From assembly GCA_944472155.2 (NCBI GenBank), contig OX235279.1, positions 142,448,920 to 142,512,919 of the forward strand: a stretch of DNA of 64,000 nt, read 5' to 3'. The position numbers and the translations under genes are program-made. This DNA comes from Trichobilharzia szidati. Its lineage: Eukaryota > Platyhelminthes > Trematoda > Strigeidida > Schistosomatidae. Under the pieces are notes generated by a model, which saw only the letters and a list, made by a program, of their open reading frames with translations, was not told the origin of the DNA and searched no databases. Positions 23,736 through 35,899 of this stretch are shown here, piece by piece; the first letter of the stretch is position 1, and each line of letters opens with the position of its first letter.

Positions 23736-24132
23736 ATGACGACATACAGAAACTTGAAGCATTTAACACTGCATTTTATTTTAATACTATTATATAACTC
23801 AGTCATTAAAAATGGTGTACTCGGTCAACAATCAGTGATCAATTATGGTTATTATTCAGATCAAATTATACCTGGAGCCGGTGAATATGGATTATTAACT
23901 CCGGGTTTAGTAAATTTACCAGATAAACAATTCAATTTTACTGCATCAAATCCACAAGAACCATCACCGATATCTGCAATTTCTTTGGCTATTGTCTTTG
24001 ATTCAACTGGTTCAATGGGAAATGATTTAAAACAAGTGAAAGTTGGATCTAGGCGTATTTTACAAAGACATTTACAACGTGGTGAAGCGAATTATATTAA
24101 AGATTTCGTCTTAGTTAAAGTGCATGATCCAG
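23736..24132 (+). CDS. HMCN1-like: Hemicentin, coding exon 1 (signal peptide and start of VWA domain)
   Basis: Hemicentins are large secreted extracellular-matrix proteins of basement membranes and cell junctions, with an N-terminal VWA domain, a long array of Ig domains and a C-terminal part with EGF repeats. Exon 1 codes for residues 1-132 plus one base. A hydrophobic stretch at about residues 10-29 (LTLHFILILLYNSV) is the signal peptide. A spacer follows, then the first VWA strand SLAIVFDSTGSMGNDLKQVK with the metal-binding MIDAS motif D89-S-T-G-S93. The exon ends ...VLVKVHDP; the continuation in exon 2 (DVGPAKVTT) reproduces the hemicentin VWA sequence. The donor reads CCAG|GCAAGT, a GC donor; a GT donor would not restore the frame as well. 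The start is the only ATG before the signal peptide. Reading past the donor would stop at 24149. Confidence 0.9.
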
Positions 24133-24694
24133 GCAAGTTGATTATTTAAACAAACTAATTTAATAGTTAATACATACTAACATAAGTATTTATAAACCAC
24201 TCTTAACGAACGAGAAATATTGCTTATCCAAACGGAGGTGGCACAAGCTTCTGTTATTGGAAAATGAGTCCGTAAGGAGCGTAAACGAATAGGCTTTTTG
24301 ATTGTCTCAGTCCACACAGCTGAATTACACTTAAAACTGCTTTATTGAAGTTATTTTGGATTTCCTGTTGAAATATTCCATATATGTTGACATGTCGGCT
24401 TCTAATACTGACGCTGCATTGATGCTTCACGCTTAATGGGATGTTATTCAGTTGGTATACTAGTTAGCTACTTTGAAATGGTCATGATTGAATCTAATAT
24501 TAGCGCAGTTCTCTAAATTATGGCAATAATGCTATTATTTTATGAAACTTTACCATATCTGTTCAGCATCTTTCTCAGTACCCAAGATATCATCACTTGT
24601 AGTCTATGACAATGACTTAGTTTATGAAGAAAACTATAATGTAATCTAACAAGTGTACTTCATTGATTATACTTGAAAAAAAATCTAACCATAT
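24133..24694. other. Start of hemicentin intron 1, no feature seen
   Basis: Intron 1 runs 24133-40717 (16,585 bases). This first part holds no repeat that I recognise. Confidence 0.45.
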
Positions 24695-25080
24695 TAAATA
24701 ATAATAATAAATCTTTACTTTAGACAATATATGAACACATAATACAGTAATTCTCAGTGTATTCAGTTCTAGTATGTTTCCTCTTCCTACAGCATTTATA
24801 TGTAAAATAATAATCTGAAGTATATCATGTGATAGTGTTGTTGCATATAAGGAGAGAACCAATTCTGTGCACTTTTTCTTCATTTCCGTAAAGAATTGCA
24901 CAACGTTTAGTTTGAAGCTAATTAAACATGCTTGCGAATTCATGCAGTTATCATTTGATATAATTAGATGATTAAAACAATAAAAAGTGTAGAAGAGTTT
25001 AAGCATTTAGATGGATAAGAATTCCAGCAGCCCAGTGATTTAAGCAGGCCGCCATGTTTTTTTTTTTACAAGTAGTAGCT
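24695..25080 (-). repeat. 3' UTR-like fragment of a CR1-type LINE
   Basis: About 290 bases are clearly homologous to 33061-33350: ACAATATATG.ACACAT, TACAGTAATTCTCAG, AGAGTTTAAGCATTTAG and GCAGCCCAGTGATTT. Read on the reverse strand, both copies end in an (ATT)n tail after TAAAG. Similarity to 4171-4260 suggests a CR1-type 3' end; this is a weak inference. Confidence 0.5.
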
Positions 25081-28000
25081 AAATAACTGTTTTATGTCTA
25101 ATTTAGTTTCATTTTGATTTTTGTGAAACTTTAGCCATTATGCTTGAACGGCTGATAAAAAATTGTCTGTATACTGTTACCGCTGCCTGTTTTGTACTTA
25201 CCAATTTCTATTTTTTACTAATTCTTCGAGAGAGATATCACTGATTTACCTGATTAGTTTAGCAGTATTCATCAAAAATAGTATTTTTGGTTAAGTAGGT
25301 AGGACAGGAGAGTTACTGTAGTTTTATCACTGATGAAGAGGATCTCACAGGTGGTGGAATGACCGTCTACTGCAACTGCAAAAATTATCTTTCTGTACTG
25401 TCTGAAGACGTCTTTTAATAGCCTCGATAAACACAAATTTCGAGATAACTTTCATGATGAATATGCATAGCTTTTTATGGCTGACAACGATTCGTGATCT
25501 AATCAAATGCTAAGTTAGTCATATCCGCTTAAAACGCAAAACAATTACAGATACTGCTATTTTGAATGCTTTTACCACACATGTTACTGGTCATTCTGAA
25601 CAGTTGCGTGTAATGCTACAAAAGTTTTGAAAAACAGTTTTTAAGACAATCAGTAACTAGAACCAAACTTGACATTCAAGCATGATGGAATAACATCATT
25701 TTCAGAATGTGTGTGAATGTTTACACATATTAAGATATATATATATATATATATATATATGTGAAATATACAGACTGAAATATCCTAAGTCTGTATTGTA
25801 CGGCTGAAAAGTTCAACTATACAGATTCACTTGAGTTTTGAAAGATAAGTTTATGCTCCTTACCATTATCTTTTAAATATATCTCGGAAAGAATCCAACT
25901 AGTTTACAGAACTTTCTTTTTACGTGTACTTATGTGTCTAGTGTCACTGGAGAAAAAAATCATCCGTAATGAATTTTTTCGGATTATTTGCTTTCAAATT
26001 GTCTTCTGATAGGCAAAATACAATACAATGCACTTAACCTAAATATCTTGTCATATTCAACTATTAAGACTGAAGGCATACTGCTTCTTACATGACACTT
26101 TGTTAGTGAAATCTATAGTGATAACTACATATGACAGTTTAAAAAGCAACCTACCGCATATCTGTCACTAATTCAGTAGCTGAATGGAACTGAAATTCTT
26201 AGATTTGCGCCAGTATTCTCTGTTATTAATTTCATTTGCAAAATGATGAACTATCGAAAATCAAAGGGGATTTCCCACTTACTTTCTCATTACCATGAAG
26301 ACACCAATCAGAAATGTATTCAGTGAGCACCTAACAATCATCAGCAAATCACCTACCAGTATCTATGACTTGTCGGTAATTGAAGAGCAAGTATTTTCTG
26401 AATTCGCACTGAAGTAAAAACTAGCTAACAGGTTCAGGTGCAAGCCACTAAAATCTTTAGAGGACTTATTTTTTTAGCCATTCCGTTTGTTACTGGCTTT
26501 ATGTAGAGAGGAACAATGTAATGTAAACAGTGAAACGAACCAAAACTTCTCATCTTACACCGAAAAAAAACTGAAGACTATCAGAGTAAGAAAACTTTTC
26601 ATTTCTCCGAATTCTCTTAAGAATCATTGTATATAACTTGTTCAAGTAATTAAAAAGTAGTGAGGTTATGGTTGAAGTACTAACAGTCTATTTGGCCCCA
26701 TCTGTGTGCTTTTTCAAGTTTTCTTGATCCTCTGTACGTCTGTTCATTGGTAGTACTATGCCTGCTTTTAGCTAAATGTTCTCTTGAGTGAGATGAAGGA
26801 AACAAAAACGTAAAATTTCTTTAATCCTATCACAAAACATTCTGGTTCCTATTAGACTTTCTGTCGTGTATCTCCACAAAGTTCGGTTAAACTGTTCAGA
26901 ATAAGTTAAGATCAAATATTTTTACATAGCTAAACATCAGCCACACTCTTTCCACTGTTGTTCTCACAGTGTTACTCATATTCATACTTTTTGATTTTAT
27001 TCTTATTTCGTTCTTACATTTTGGTTGAATCTTCGCAGTGCTAAGTACTGCCATCTACTATCCTTCTGTAGCTATTTACCGACTTTGAACTTTGATCAAA
27101 TATTCATTTGAAGCATTTTATTCTTTGCTTTAAATATTTAGGATTGTCTAGTTGCAAAATTGAATGATGCAGGTTAGAATCCCGGAAGGCACATTAGTTT
27201 CTACAAATTTTCAGATGTATCTTTATGATGAATGGTCTGAGGCATAAAGTCTATGTCCAGATTTTTCTGCTGACTGACTCTTACCAGAATGGACATCTAA
27301 TCCCAGTGGACTACAATGCTCAGAAATGATGTATAGTTAAATTTAGTGACAACATTTCATCCATAACATGCAAACTCCTAAAAGTAATTAGACAGCTAAA
27401 CTGTCTTCAATATGCCTAATACTAGTAGCTTACATAATAATTGAATTCATTGAAAAATAGCTATCTCAGTGTTTATTTTCATAGAAGAAGAATAAGGCTA
27501 CCTTCGTCACTTAGGGATACAGATGTCTGGTGTCTAAGCCCAAAACGAAGTACCCTTTGTTAGTAATTTCTGCCTAGTGATGAATCATATCAACAAGTGA
27601 ATTAGTCACCAGTTATTTATTCATTTGTTTATTTTTAATGACATTCACAGACTGAGCTTAGTAGATTTTAAGGAAATGAAACAGAAATCTCTTTTACAGT
27701 AAAAGATGAACATATGTTTTGTCGTATTTTGTGACCTCTGGTTTAGATAACTTTCTTTGTTGTTGCTGATGATGATAGTGATGACTAATTACACCTTTCT
27801 ACAACTTGTTTTGTCATCATTTCTCCCCAGAAATATGAATAATGTTTATGAAAGAAAAGTAATTAAAACAAATTTGTTCAGTTAAACAGAAATTGGAAAT
27901 TGAACAAATGTTAAATGACATGTTACTTACATAAGGAAAGACACAGTGATTGATTACAGAAAAAAGACAATAAAGCATTACAATCACTGTTTAAAGAATG

Positions 28001-28982
28001 ACTGATTATTGTGCCTATTAAAAGGGAGATAAGGATTATTTGTTTACATAATCATTTGGTGATGAGTAGTCCGGTTGCTTGTGGTTCGAATCTTACAGCG
28101 AGCTAGATCCTCATTTCATCTTCACTTATTGTCAAATGAATCAGTAATAGTCTGTCAATCCGAGGCTACCACAGATAGTCTCATTAACAGTGCATACGCA
28201 TATTTGAAGTAGCAAAAAATCCACCTGAGCTGCAAATCCTTTCGATGATTTCAGTAAGCGGGTTTTCGGTCAGAAGCCATAATCTTCATGATAACGGAAG
28301 GGGATTATTCAGAGTGCTAAAGCAGGCTAAGCCATTCAAATGGAATAGAAAAACTGAGGTATCCAGGGTCATTAGAGAATTATTCAGTGAGTAAAAGAAG
28401 CCGTTTCTAGGAGAGCAGAAATGAAGAATCGCTTTCTAAAATGACCATGTCAAAACACATTGCATGCATTTTGGCTGATTAGAGTTATTATCATTTTCAC
28501 CGAAAAGAGCCATTAAGTCATGAAGAAAATAAAAGACAGATTCAGCGAAGAAAATTTTCTTTATCGACGCAATTATCTTCAGAGGCTGTACAGTCGTATT
28601 TATACTTACAAAAATATATAGTGGTCTATTATTGAGTAATAGGGGTGACATAATTGATATAATTACTCAGAAGTGGCTTTAGAAGTGAAAATTAGAAGTT
28701 GTAAATTACGTGGTACTCAACGGCACAAAGATAGAAATTTGATAAGGTTAAAATTGCTATTGAGTGAGAATAAAGGTATTTGGGTGTCAATTTAACAAGT
28801 GTGAAGAAGGTGTGAAAATATACAAAAGGAGCATATGAGAGTGATAATAGTGAATTAATTATTAAAGCAAAAGCTAACTAAAAGTGAAATTAGGATGCAA
28901 AGAAAAATCAAAATATATTTTATTTACAAGGAACGATTAGTGAAGAGGTTAAGACCAAGGTAGACTAAGAGACATTTTTTTA
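25081..28982. other. Hemicentin intron 1, mostly unique sequence
   Basis: A (TA)n run lies at 25735-25760. A B-box-like GTGGTTCGAATC near 28082 may be a worn SINE head. No coding remains were recognised in this 3.9 kb. Confidence 0.4.
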
Positions 28983-29210
28983 TCCTTCACGTTCCCCAGT
29001 GGAACAGGAGGCTTCAAGCTAGTGGCTTGAAGTTTCTGTAGCAGTGCTTATTTTACAGGATGGGATTGCTAGCCTCATGCCCAACCTTTCCTCTTCACCA
29101 GTGTTATTTCTGGCTTAGCAAGGTAAAGGAGTGCGTTGGCGGCCGGGGTTCGAACCCCGGACCATGTGCATGGTTGGCGAGCGTCCTAACCGCTATGCCA
29201 CCGACGCACA
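28983..29210 (-). repeat. Type B SINE, full-length, reverse
   Basis: The reverse strand gives GTGCGTCGGTGGCATAGCGG, B box CCGGGGTTCGAACCCCGG, the type B body (AAGAGGAAAGGTTGGGCATG, AAATAAGCACTGCTACAG) and the tail CCTGTTCCACTGGGGAACGT. TAAGAGAC at 28966-28973 and 29214-29221 may be a short target-site duplication, which would place the insertion inside the neighbouring Penelope-like fragment. Confidence 0.85.
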
Positions 29211-29214
29211 GAAT

Positions 29215-29655
29215 AAGAGACTGGACAAACTTTTTCTGTATACAGAGTTCAGAGTTGTATTGATGAATTGCCAGAGCCTCCGCCATACACAAGAGCCGAA
29301 ACCTGACACCCTTTGTACCATTTGGCTTCACTTTGTAGATGATCTTGAAAAATGATTCTGGTGGAGCTACGTGGCCTGAGGGCGCAAAATGCTCGAGAAT
29401 CGAGCTAGTAACTGTCTTACATTGTCCCTTTGCTAACTATGCCGGATAATGTTCAGAGATGCGTTTGGAAAGCGTGCGCTTTGTGCGACCAATATAACTA
29501 GCTCCACACGAGCAAGTGAATTTATAAACACACATTGAGGTGACCCAAAGCGGCAGTTTATCCGTCACACATCCGTCGATCATTTGTCGGCTGTAGAAAC
29601 TGATACGTATTATCATTTTCTCAAAGTTCCTATTATGTATAAATGTCATATTCAC
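29215..29655 (-). mobile_element. Penelope-like element 3, GIY-YIG endonuclease fragment
   Basis: The open frame from 29655 reads RMIIR.SFYSRQM-like sequence, then VTSMCVYKFTCSCGASYIGR and TKRTLSKRISEHYPA. After one TAG the same frame continues with ILEHFAPSGHV, FKIIYKVKPNGTKGVRFRLL and CMAEALAIHQYNSELC to about 29215. This is the endonuclease domain and C-terminus of a Penelope-like protein. The reverse transcriptase part is absent. Confidence 0.8.
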
Positions 29656-30349
29656 AGCTGCTTTCTAATTCATTTGGCTTTACATACCATTCTGATTTAA
29701 TTTCCTATCGGCCATTTCCAGAAAACCTTTTTTTACACCCTCAACATTTGGACTACCTTATATTGCCTATCAAACGTAATTTACGGACTTTTGAAGAAGA
29801 ATGATGCATCAATATAATGTCTATTCTGGTTTTAGGAAGAGGATGAACCTTTACAAATTTTCGGTTAACTTTGGTAATAAATGTAAACAAGCCTTGAAGC
29901 CATGTGAATGATTCATCCTAATTTGTATTCAACTATCCAGTACACATAAATAAACTGGTTAGGAATGTTCACGGCTTTTCTTTTTTAATTTTAATGTCTC
30001 CTTATTTATAGAAGGTTAATGTGTTTAAATTATTCCTGAAATATAGAACTGTCTTCTTAATAGAGTAAGTGGATCATGTTAACTAATAGACTAATGGTTT
30101 TAAATTCCTTATTGAGTTAAACTAAGGAAGACAAACGACAGTTACTCTTTGAATAATGGGGAATCCCCTTTAGGACAAGTAAGAAACAGAACACATGTGA
30201 TTCAGAGAAGAGAATGTTTTCAGTGATTTCATTTACTATAACTGCACAACCGCAATTATGTGAAATTTATTTCATGAACATGTTCAATAGTTTTATGTTC
30301 AAAGTATATGATGACTAGTGCAGTAGAAGGTCGAGGTACAATATTTGCC
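29656..30349. other. Hemicentin intron 1, no feature seen
   Basis: AT-rich sequence without recognisable repeats. Confidence 0.4.
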
Positions 30350-30770
30350 CACACTAAGCAAAATTTTAAGTTGTGTCATCCTGGAGAGACTGAAGAGTGC
30401 TCCACCCGGAACAACTGGATTCAGGAAAAGTGAATCATGTGGTGATCAAATCGCAGCACTACACATCAACATCCGACAGAGTAAAGAGTGGGTAAATCTC
30501 TAAATCAACCTTACCGATTCTGTAGAGGCCTCCTATAGAAGTAATTTAGGGATTACTTAAAGTTTGCTGGCCTCAAATCTTTATTGACCTCATTCAACAG
30601 CTACATAACAATGCCACATGTCAAGTGATTCACAACGGAAAACTCTGCGATTCCTTTGAAATCAATGCAGAAGTAGGACAAAACTGCATACTACTACCGA
30701 TAATATTGCTGATTGTGGTGAACTGAATCATACGACAGATCGTCGGAAGTGAGAGGACAGGAATAGTTTG
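30350..30770 (+). mobile_element. RTE-type LINE, old reverse-transcriptase fragment
   Basis: The DNA aligns by eye with 17090-17520 of the better copy: AGTTGTGTCATCCTGGAGAG, TGGATTCAGGAAAAGTGAAT, CACATGTCAAGTGATTCACA, ACGGAAAACTCTGCG and ACAGATCGTCGGAAGTGAG. Stops and indels are frequent. Both ends are cut, so it is an ancient internal fragment. Confidence 0.75.
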
Positions 30771-30853
30771 ATGTAGTTTTGTTTTCTAAGCTGAGACAAC
30801 CGTTCTCTTACCTGAAAAATTACTTACCTATGACAGGGGCTGACGGCTGTGCC

Positions 30854-30877
30854 ATATATATATATATATATATATAT
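30854..30877. repeat. (TA)n microsatellite
   Basis: An uninterrupted TA run directly before an HL-SINE. Confidence 0.9.
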
Positions 30878-30884
30878 CGCAAAT

Positions 30885-31030
30885 TGGCAGAAGTTAGAAT
30901 TCAAGGGTCATTAGAGGTTTGAGAGGTTTGAGAGCTTCCCTTATTCCCAGAAGGTCCTGGATTCGCATCCCAGTGAGTGCGTGCTGATGAAAAGTCCAAA
31001 AGCGAGACGAAACAGCTGTACAGTTCTCCC
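30885..31030 (+). repeat. HL-SINE copy with internal loss
   Basis: AATTGGCAGAAGTTAGAATT, CAGAAGGTCCTGGATTCGCA (B box), then CTGATGAAAAGTCCAAAAGC, GAGACGAAACAGCTGTACAG and TTCTCCC. The A-box region is mostly deleted. Confidence 0.7.
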
Positions 31031-31439
31031 TAGCTTTTAGTTAATGACAAAATTTACTTTGAAATCAAATTACTTGTATTTGATAATCGCATCTTGAGTT
31101 AGAAATTTGTCAATATTGTTCGTTAGGAGTTTGTACATTGTGGAATGGATCACGTTATTATAAGTGTATTAGTAAGGGGTGATAAGTTCCGATTTCGGAT
31201 ATGTTTTGAGCTGGGTTACTGTTTTCGATCGCGTCAATTGTTAGGACTTTTTATTTACACATTCATGTAAAGCAGTCATGCAGTGTTTCATTCCGCACTT
31301 AATAATTTTTTATGTCAAGAACTATTTTCCACGGTGTTGACTGAGCCATCCTTGTTGCGAGCGTGTGCGGCTTCTGTGATCAATTTTTATTTCATTTAAC
31401 TTATACTGGGGCTTAGAGCATTCTTACAATATTAGAGTA

Positions 31440-31930
31440 TTTTGATAGTCATCTCTCATTTTAGCTACACTCTCTGTTTTCCTTTTTCGCTTTTACCTTA
31501 ACAGCTTCTTTTATGAGTTCTTCCAGATGGTAACTTTCAAAGGCATTTTGAACAGATTGTTTGTTTGTGGTTATCAAGGTATTGAGAGACTGACCACACT
31601 CTCTTCCTGTTGCATAAGTTTGGTTGCACTCAGTTATAATCAAACATTTTCAACCAAAATATTCGTTTCTTTAACATAAGTTCTGAATATAGTGCGTTTG
31701 TAGTAGAATTAATAAGGAGCAGAGTGTGGAATGAATTCATTTAATCCGCACAGTGTTTACTGCCTTTCTTTTTCAAATTTATACAGGGCACTAATTATAC
31801 CTTTGTCTGAATGAACAAACGTGTTGTCTATATAACCATACTGTCTATCCAGTGAATCAATTTTCTTTTTTAGTTTGGCATTATTAAATTTAATTGTAAA
31901 AACATTTGTTGATAACGGATGTTATGAGGA
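31440..31930 (-). pseudogene. Possible decayed coding fragment of unknown origin
   Basis: On the reverse strand, stretches with protein-like composition appear in two or three frames: KLKKKIDSLDRQYGYIDNTF then VHSDKGIISALYKFEKERQ (about 31930-31755), and NQTYATGRECGQSLNTLITT then NKQSVQNAFESYHLEELIKE and AVKVKAKKENRECS (31643-31461). Stops break the link between them. I do not recognise the family; a retroelement protein is possible but not shown. Confidence 0.3.
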
Positions 31931-32224
31931 ATAAAGAAACTTTATCGATTTATATATGCATACAGGTGTTTGAATTAAGACCTAAAATGCTTGCATAACG
32001 TGTACAACTATATACCATAGCATACTTTTTCCTCATGAGGCATATACATCATATAAAATGTTGTACATGTTAAGTGGTTGGGAACAATCGACAGGAAAGT
32101 CCAAGCTTAGGTCTCCTGCTTATTGGTAGTATCAAGTGAAGTGATATTACGGCTGTAATATGCATTCATTATCCAGTTACAGTAGGAACTACATGAAGTA
32201 AATAAGCTGAGTTTACAACACACA

Positions 32225-32330
32225 GTTTGATCACGAAATGATATCAGTTAGAGAACTAATGAATGCCAGGGAGTACCAGACAGCTATTTCGTCCTAGTTT
32301 AGGATCTCTGCATAGAGCAAACCCAGAATC
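32225..32330 (-). repeat. HL-SINE, partial decayed copy
   Basis: GAAATGATATCAGTTAGAGA, CCAGGGAGTACCAGACAGCT and ATTTCGTCCTAGTTTAGGA are the reverse-strand end of the family, with the tRNA head gone. Confidence 0.65.
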
Positions 32331-32334
32331 CTCA

Positions 32335-32590
32335 GGTTGTGAGGCTATCAAAGTTACCTGCGAATGATAGCGACTTCGGAATGCGGCACATAACGCTGAA
32401 GGTATCAATATGATACCCTGTATTCAAGAAGGGTTGCAGAACTGAATCTTTTTTGCAGTTGACTTTGCTCTTTTTGAACCAGGCTGGTAAATGTTCTCGA
32501 ATCCGTAGACGAACTAATCTTATCATGCGTCCTATATAACTTGAATCACAAAAATAGTTGAAACGATATATTTATGAAGAGGAGCTAATA
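32335..32590 (-). mobile_element. Penelope-like element 4, endonuclease scrap
   Basis: The reverse strand gives SSYIGRMIRLVRLRIREHLP then AWFKKSKVNCKKDSVLQPFL and NTGYHIDTFSVMCRIPKSLS, matching the GIY-YIG core and the end of Penelope-like proteins (compare 48702-49000). Only about 80 residues are left. Confidence 0.65.
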
Positions 32591-33060
32591 TTAGGTATGA
32601 CGTCGTTTAGTTTCGGAGTGAACGCTGTAATATTTGTTTTCTTTTATCTTCATCCCAACAGTTTTAACCACAGTATTTTTTAAAATTTACACCCCTCATT
32701 CTGGCTTTCATTCATTACTATCGAATTTTCCATTTATACTATTCTGACTTGTCTTTTTTCTCGATGTATGAGCCTGCATGTTTCATTTCACATACTGATT
32801 ATTTCATGATAAACTATCCACCGATGTCTATCTCCTCCTTAATGTATACTGTTTTGTACTAGCCACTCACCTAACAACTTTGACAACCTTGGATTGACTT
32901 GTCAGTTTTCCCTTCCCATATTACGTGTATTTACAGTGACTAAACATCGTCATCCTCTTTCATTTCACAAAATTTTTTAAGCTGCATTCAACTCAACACA
33001 TCTGTCACACACATACTACTTATTTCCTGTCACGTAAAAATTTATTCACCGCATAACTGG
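32591..33060. other. Hemicentin intron 1, no feature seen
   Basis: AT-rich sequence between a Penelope-like scrap and a LINE 3' end; nothing recognised. Confidence 0.4.
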
Positions 33061-33350
33061 CTAATAATAATAAAGCTTTATTTCAGACAATATATGTACA
33101 CATAGCACAGTAATTCTCAGAGTATTTAGTTCCAAAAGACTTCCTCTTCATACACGATTTACATGCGAAGTAATAATATGAAGTATACCATGTGACGCGT
33201 AGTGTTGTTGCATAGAAGGGAGAACCAAATCAGTAAATTTTCTCTCATTGCTGCTGATGATTAAAACAATAAGAAATGCTGAAGAGTTTAAGCATTTAGG
33301 TAGATAAGAATTCTGGCAGCCCAGTGATTTGAGCAGGTCACAGTTTTCAA
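33061..33350 (-). repeat. Second copy of the CR1-type 3' UTR-like repeat
   Basis: Homologous over almost its whole length to 24695-25080, with an internal deletion. It begins TAATAATAATAAAGCTTTAT, which on the reverse strand is an AATAAAG signal followed by an (ATT)n tail. Confidence 0.5.
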
Positions 33351-33363
33351 AATATTATTTTAA

Positions 33364-33565
33364 TGACCGACCATGCACATGGTCCGGGGTTCGATCCCCG
33401 AACGACGCACTCCTTTACCTCGCTAAGCCAGAAATAATGTTGGTAAAGAGGAAAGGTTGGATATGAGGCTAGCAACCCCATCCTGTAAAATAAATACTGC
33501 TACAGAAACTTCAAGCCACTAGCTTGAAGCCTCCTGTTCCACTGGGGAACGTGAAGGAGAAAAAA
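33364..33565 (+). repeat. Type B SINE, slightly 5' truncated
   Basis: GACCGACCATGCACATGGTC, B box CGGGGTTCGATCCCCG, CTCCTTTACCTCGCTAAGCC, AGCTTGAAGCCTCCTGTTCC and ACTGGGGAACGTGAAGG. The head before the A box is missing. Confidence 0.85.
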
Positions 33566-34772
33566 TTTTTAATGACAAACATAATATTTTATAACTGTAG
33601 AAACTTGAAGACAATTTATTGAAAAGAACAGTCCTCGTTCAGACCAACTTTTAATTCATGATACAGGAATATTTCACTTTCTTGAAGTATTATTACTATT
33701 TCCACTATTTTCAACTCTTTGGATAAGAATGTGTCCTTTGAATTTTCTATGGCTAACAGCACAAATTCGTAAGGTCCTTCGTTGAATAATATGCACGGAA
33801 CTAAGGTTGTTGAAAATAAATGATAATAGCCAAGTGTGCGGTATATATTCATTTTAGCGTGGCAAATATGATTACCGGTGCTAACTGGTACAGATAAAGT
33901 CATTTGAGGTCATCTCTTTCATTTCTTATTATGACAACAGCCAGTGTGTTGATTTTCCTTCACTTTGAAGACAAAAATATGCTATAAAAATGTCCAAGAA
34001 CACATAGTACATCTGGAGGACATTTAAGTGATTTAAGTAATTAGAAAAATGAAAGAAATCTGATACGGCATGTGGGATGAAAAGTTCAAAACTCGACCAA
34101 ATCATTATTTATGATGGCGTTCCCGTCAAGACTGACGTCTAGCACCTGTAGTTTCAAACGCCAAAGCGTTACTATTAGGCTACTGGGCTACAAGAGCCAC
34201 CTTTTGTACATCACTTCTTGTCGATTAATTGATTCTATTAGACTGAAATACTCGACTCCAACTAAAGAAGCTTCGATGATGTTGTAGGGTTGGTTATTAA
34301 TTTCTTAGTGTCACATTTTTTTTAAATATGTACAATAGTATTGCCAGTATCTAAGTGAATCTGTCAGATCACCACTGTTAGACTAATTGAAAAATTTCAC
34401 ACCCTTTAATTTTCTATACATTCTATCCTATACTGACATTGAAATTTTACACTGGACATTGTATTCCACTTTCTACATAGATATACTTGTAACTGTAAAG
34501 TATGAAGAAGTTATTAAAAACAATTGTTCACTTTTATCATTCTTGTATTGAATAAATTATGAGGTTGTTCAAACTGTCTTCGAATCTATTTGACATTTTT
34601 ATCGTACTCCTGCTCTTATATGCCTTAGTGTAAAATACTTTCTACTGCTTCCGTCTGTGAAAGCACACGTCTGGTTGAAATTTTTATATTTTTGACAAGA
34701 ACAATTTTTCCTTAACATCAAGCCATTGTTCTGAATTTATTATAATGGGTTAATATTACGTAACTTATAAGC

Positions 34773-34812
<40 letters not shown>

Positions 34813-35890
34813 CAGAAGATTAGATACGTTTGTCAACTAGCAACGGATAGTAATATCCGCATATGCCAGCTGTTATCCTTTTCGGATAAAAGGCTTCAAA
34901 TGCCTATAAGTAATACATTTCTTAACATTTCTCTTTTATATTTGCCCTTACAGTATAAGGAAAAGAAGAAGATATGAACAAAGACATTGTTTAGACAATA
35001 GCAGTTGGCATATTTGTGCACGATGAATGAATGACTCATTTAACTGTCAAATAACAGACACTTTTGCTAAACTGGTTATGTAAACTTGTGAATATTCTGT
35101 TCGTGTGAAAATACAACCAAAATCAAAGGAGTAGATATGTAAAATAATTAAACAGTATGGTTTAACCCTTCAAGATGAATCACTACAGATCCATTGTCGA
35201 TGAATACATTATGAAACGATGTAAAAACCTATGTAATGTTAGGAATTTATTGTCTCACAACTTTTGACAGCTTTGCTTTCTGTCTAGTTTCTTCTTCCAC
35301 TCATTTAGACTATAACCATATATATATATATATATATATATTGAATATAAGAAGTTATGACAGTTATGTATTGGGCAGATTCAAGGAATAATGAAGACGA
35401 AATATAGGGAAATAATTAACTATACATTGATTTCACCACAAACACTGATAAGTCATTAGAGAGTTACTAGTCACATTTTTTCTAGTCCTAAGTGGTTCTG
35501 ACTAAATTATATTACTCAGGTTTGTTATGTCGTTACTATCGTGGTACTCAGGACTGGGAGGCTTCTGATTGCAGCACTGAGTTATGCAATTTCCTATCCC
35601 TCGACCAAACATCAATTCCTTAGATGTTTTAGATACGCCTTGTTGACAAATGTCAATAAGTGTGAAATCTAGATCCATGGCATCTTAGTGACTGTCTCCG
35701 GCCATCTAATCATGACATTGTTATTTCGCAAACAATATACTCTATTCTCTATTGGACATATTTCGCTTGTCGTTGCCTGTTGCTTATCACGTTCATCTCG
35801 AAATTTTATTCTTCAATGACTGATTTTGTGAAAACCAGTTTTGGGTCATAGACTATTGTTGATTAATAATAAATTATGTAGAGCAGCGCA
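33566..35890. other. Hemicentin intron 1, microsatellites only
   Basis: (TA)n runs lie at 34775-34809 and 35318-35341. The open frame on the reverse strand at 33903-33616 (95 codons) has no known motif and no splice context, so it is not called. Confidence 0.4.
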
Positions 35891-35899
35891 TCCTAAAGT

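Noticed and set aside
29140..29165. Possible tRNA genes at the many GGTTCGA-type B boxes (916, 3861, 8160, 16010, 29150, 33385, 36180, 51005, 52040, 52560, 59010)
   Set aside because: Each lies in a SINE copy with a shared body and tail; none has a complete acceptor stem and cloverleaf.
33616..33903. 95-codon open frame on the reverse strand as a gene
   Set aside because: No known motif, no splice or start context, and AT-rich composition; expected by chance.
34775..34809. TA repeats as TATA promoters
   Set aside because: Long alternating TA runs are microsatellites and are scattered through introns without start sites nearby.
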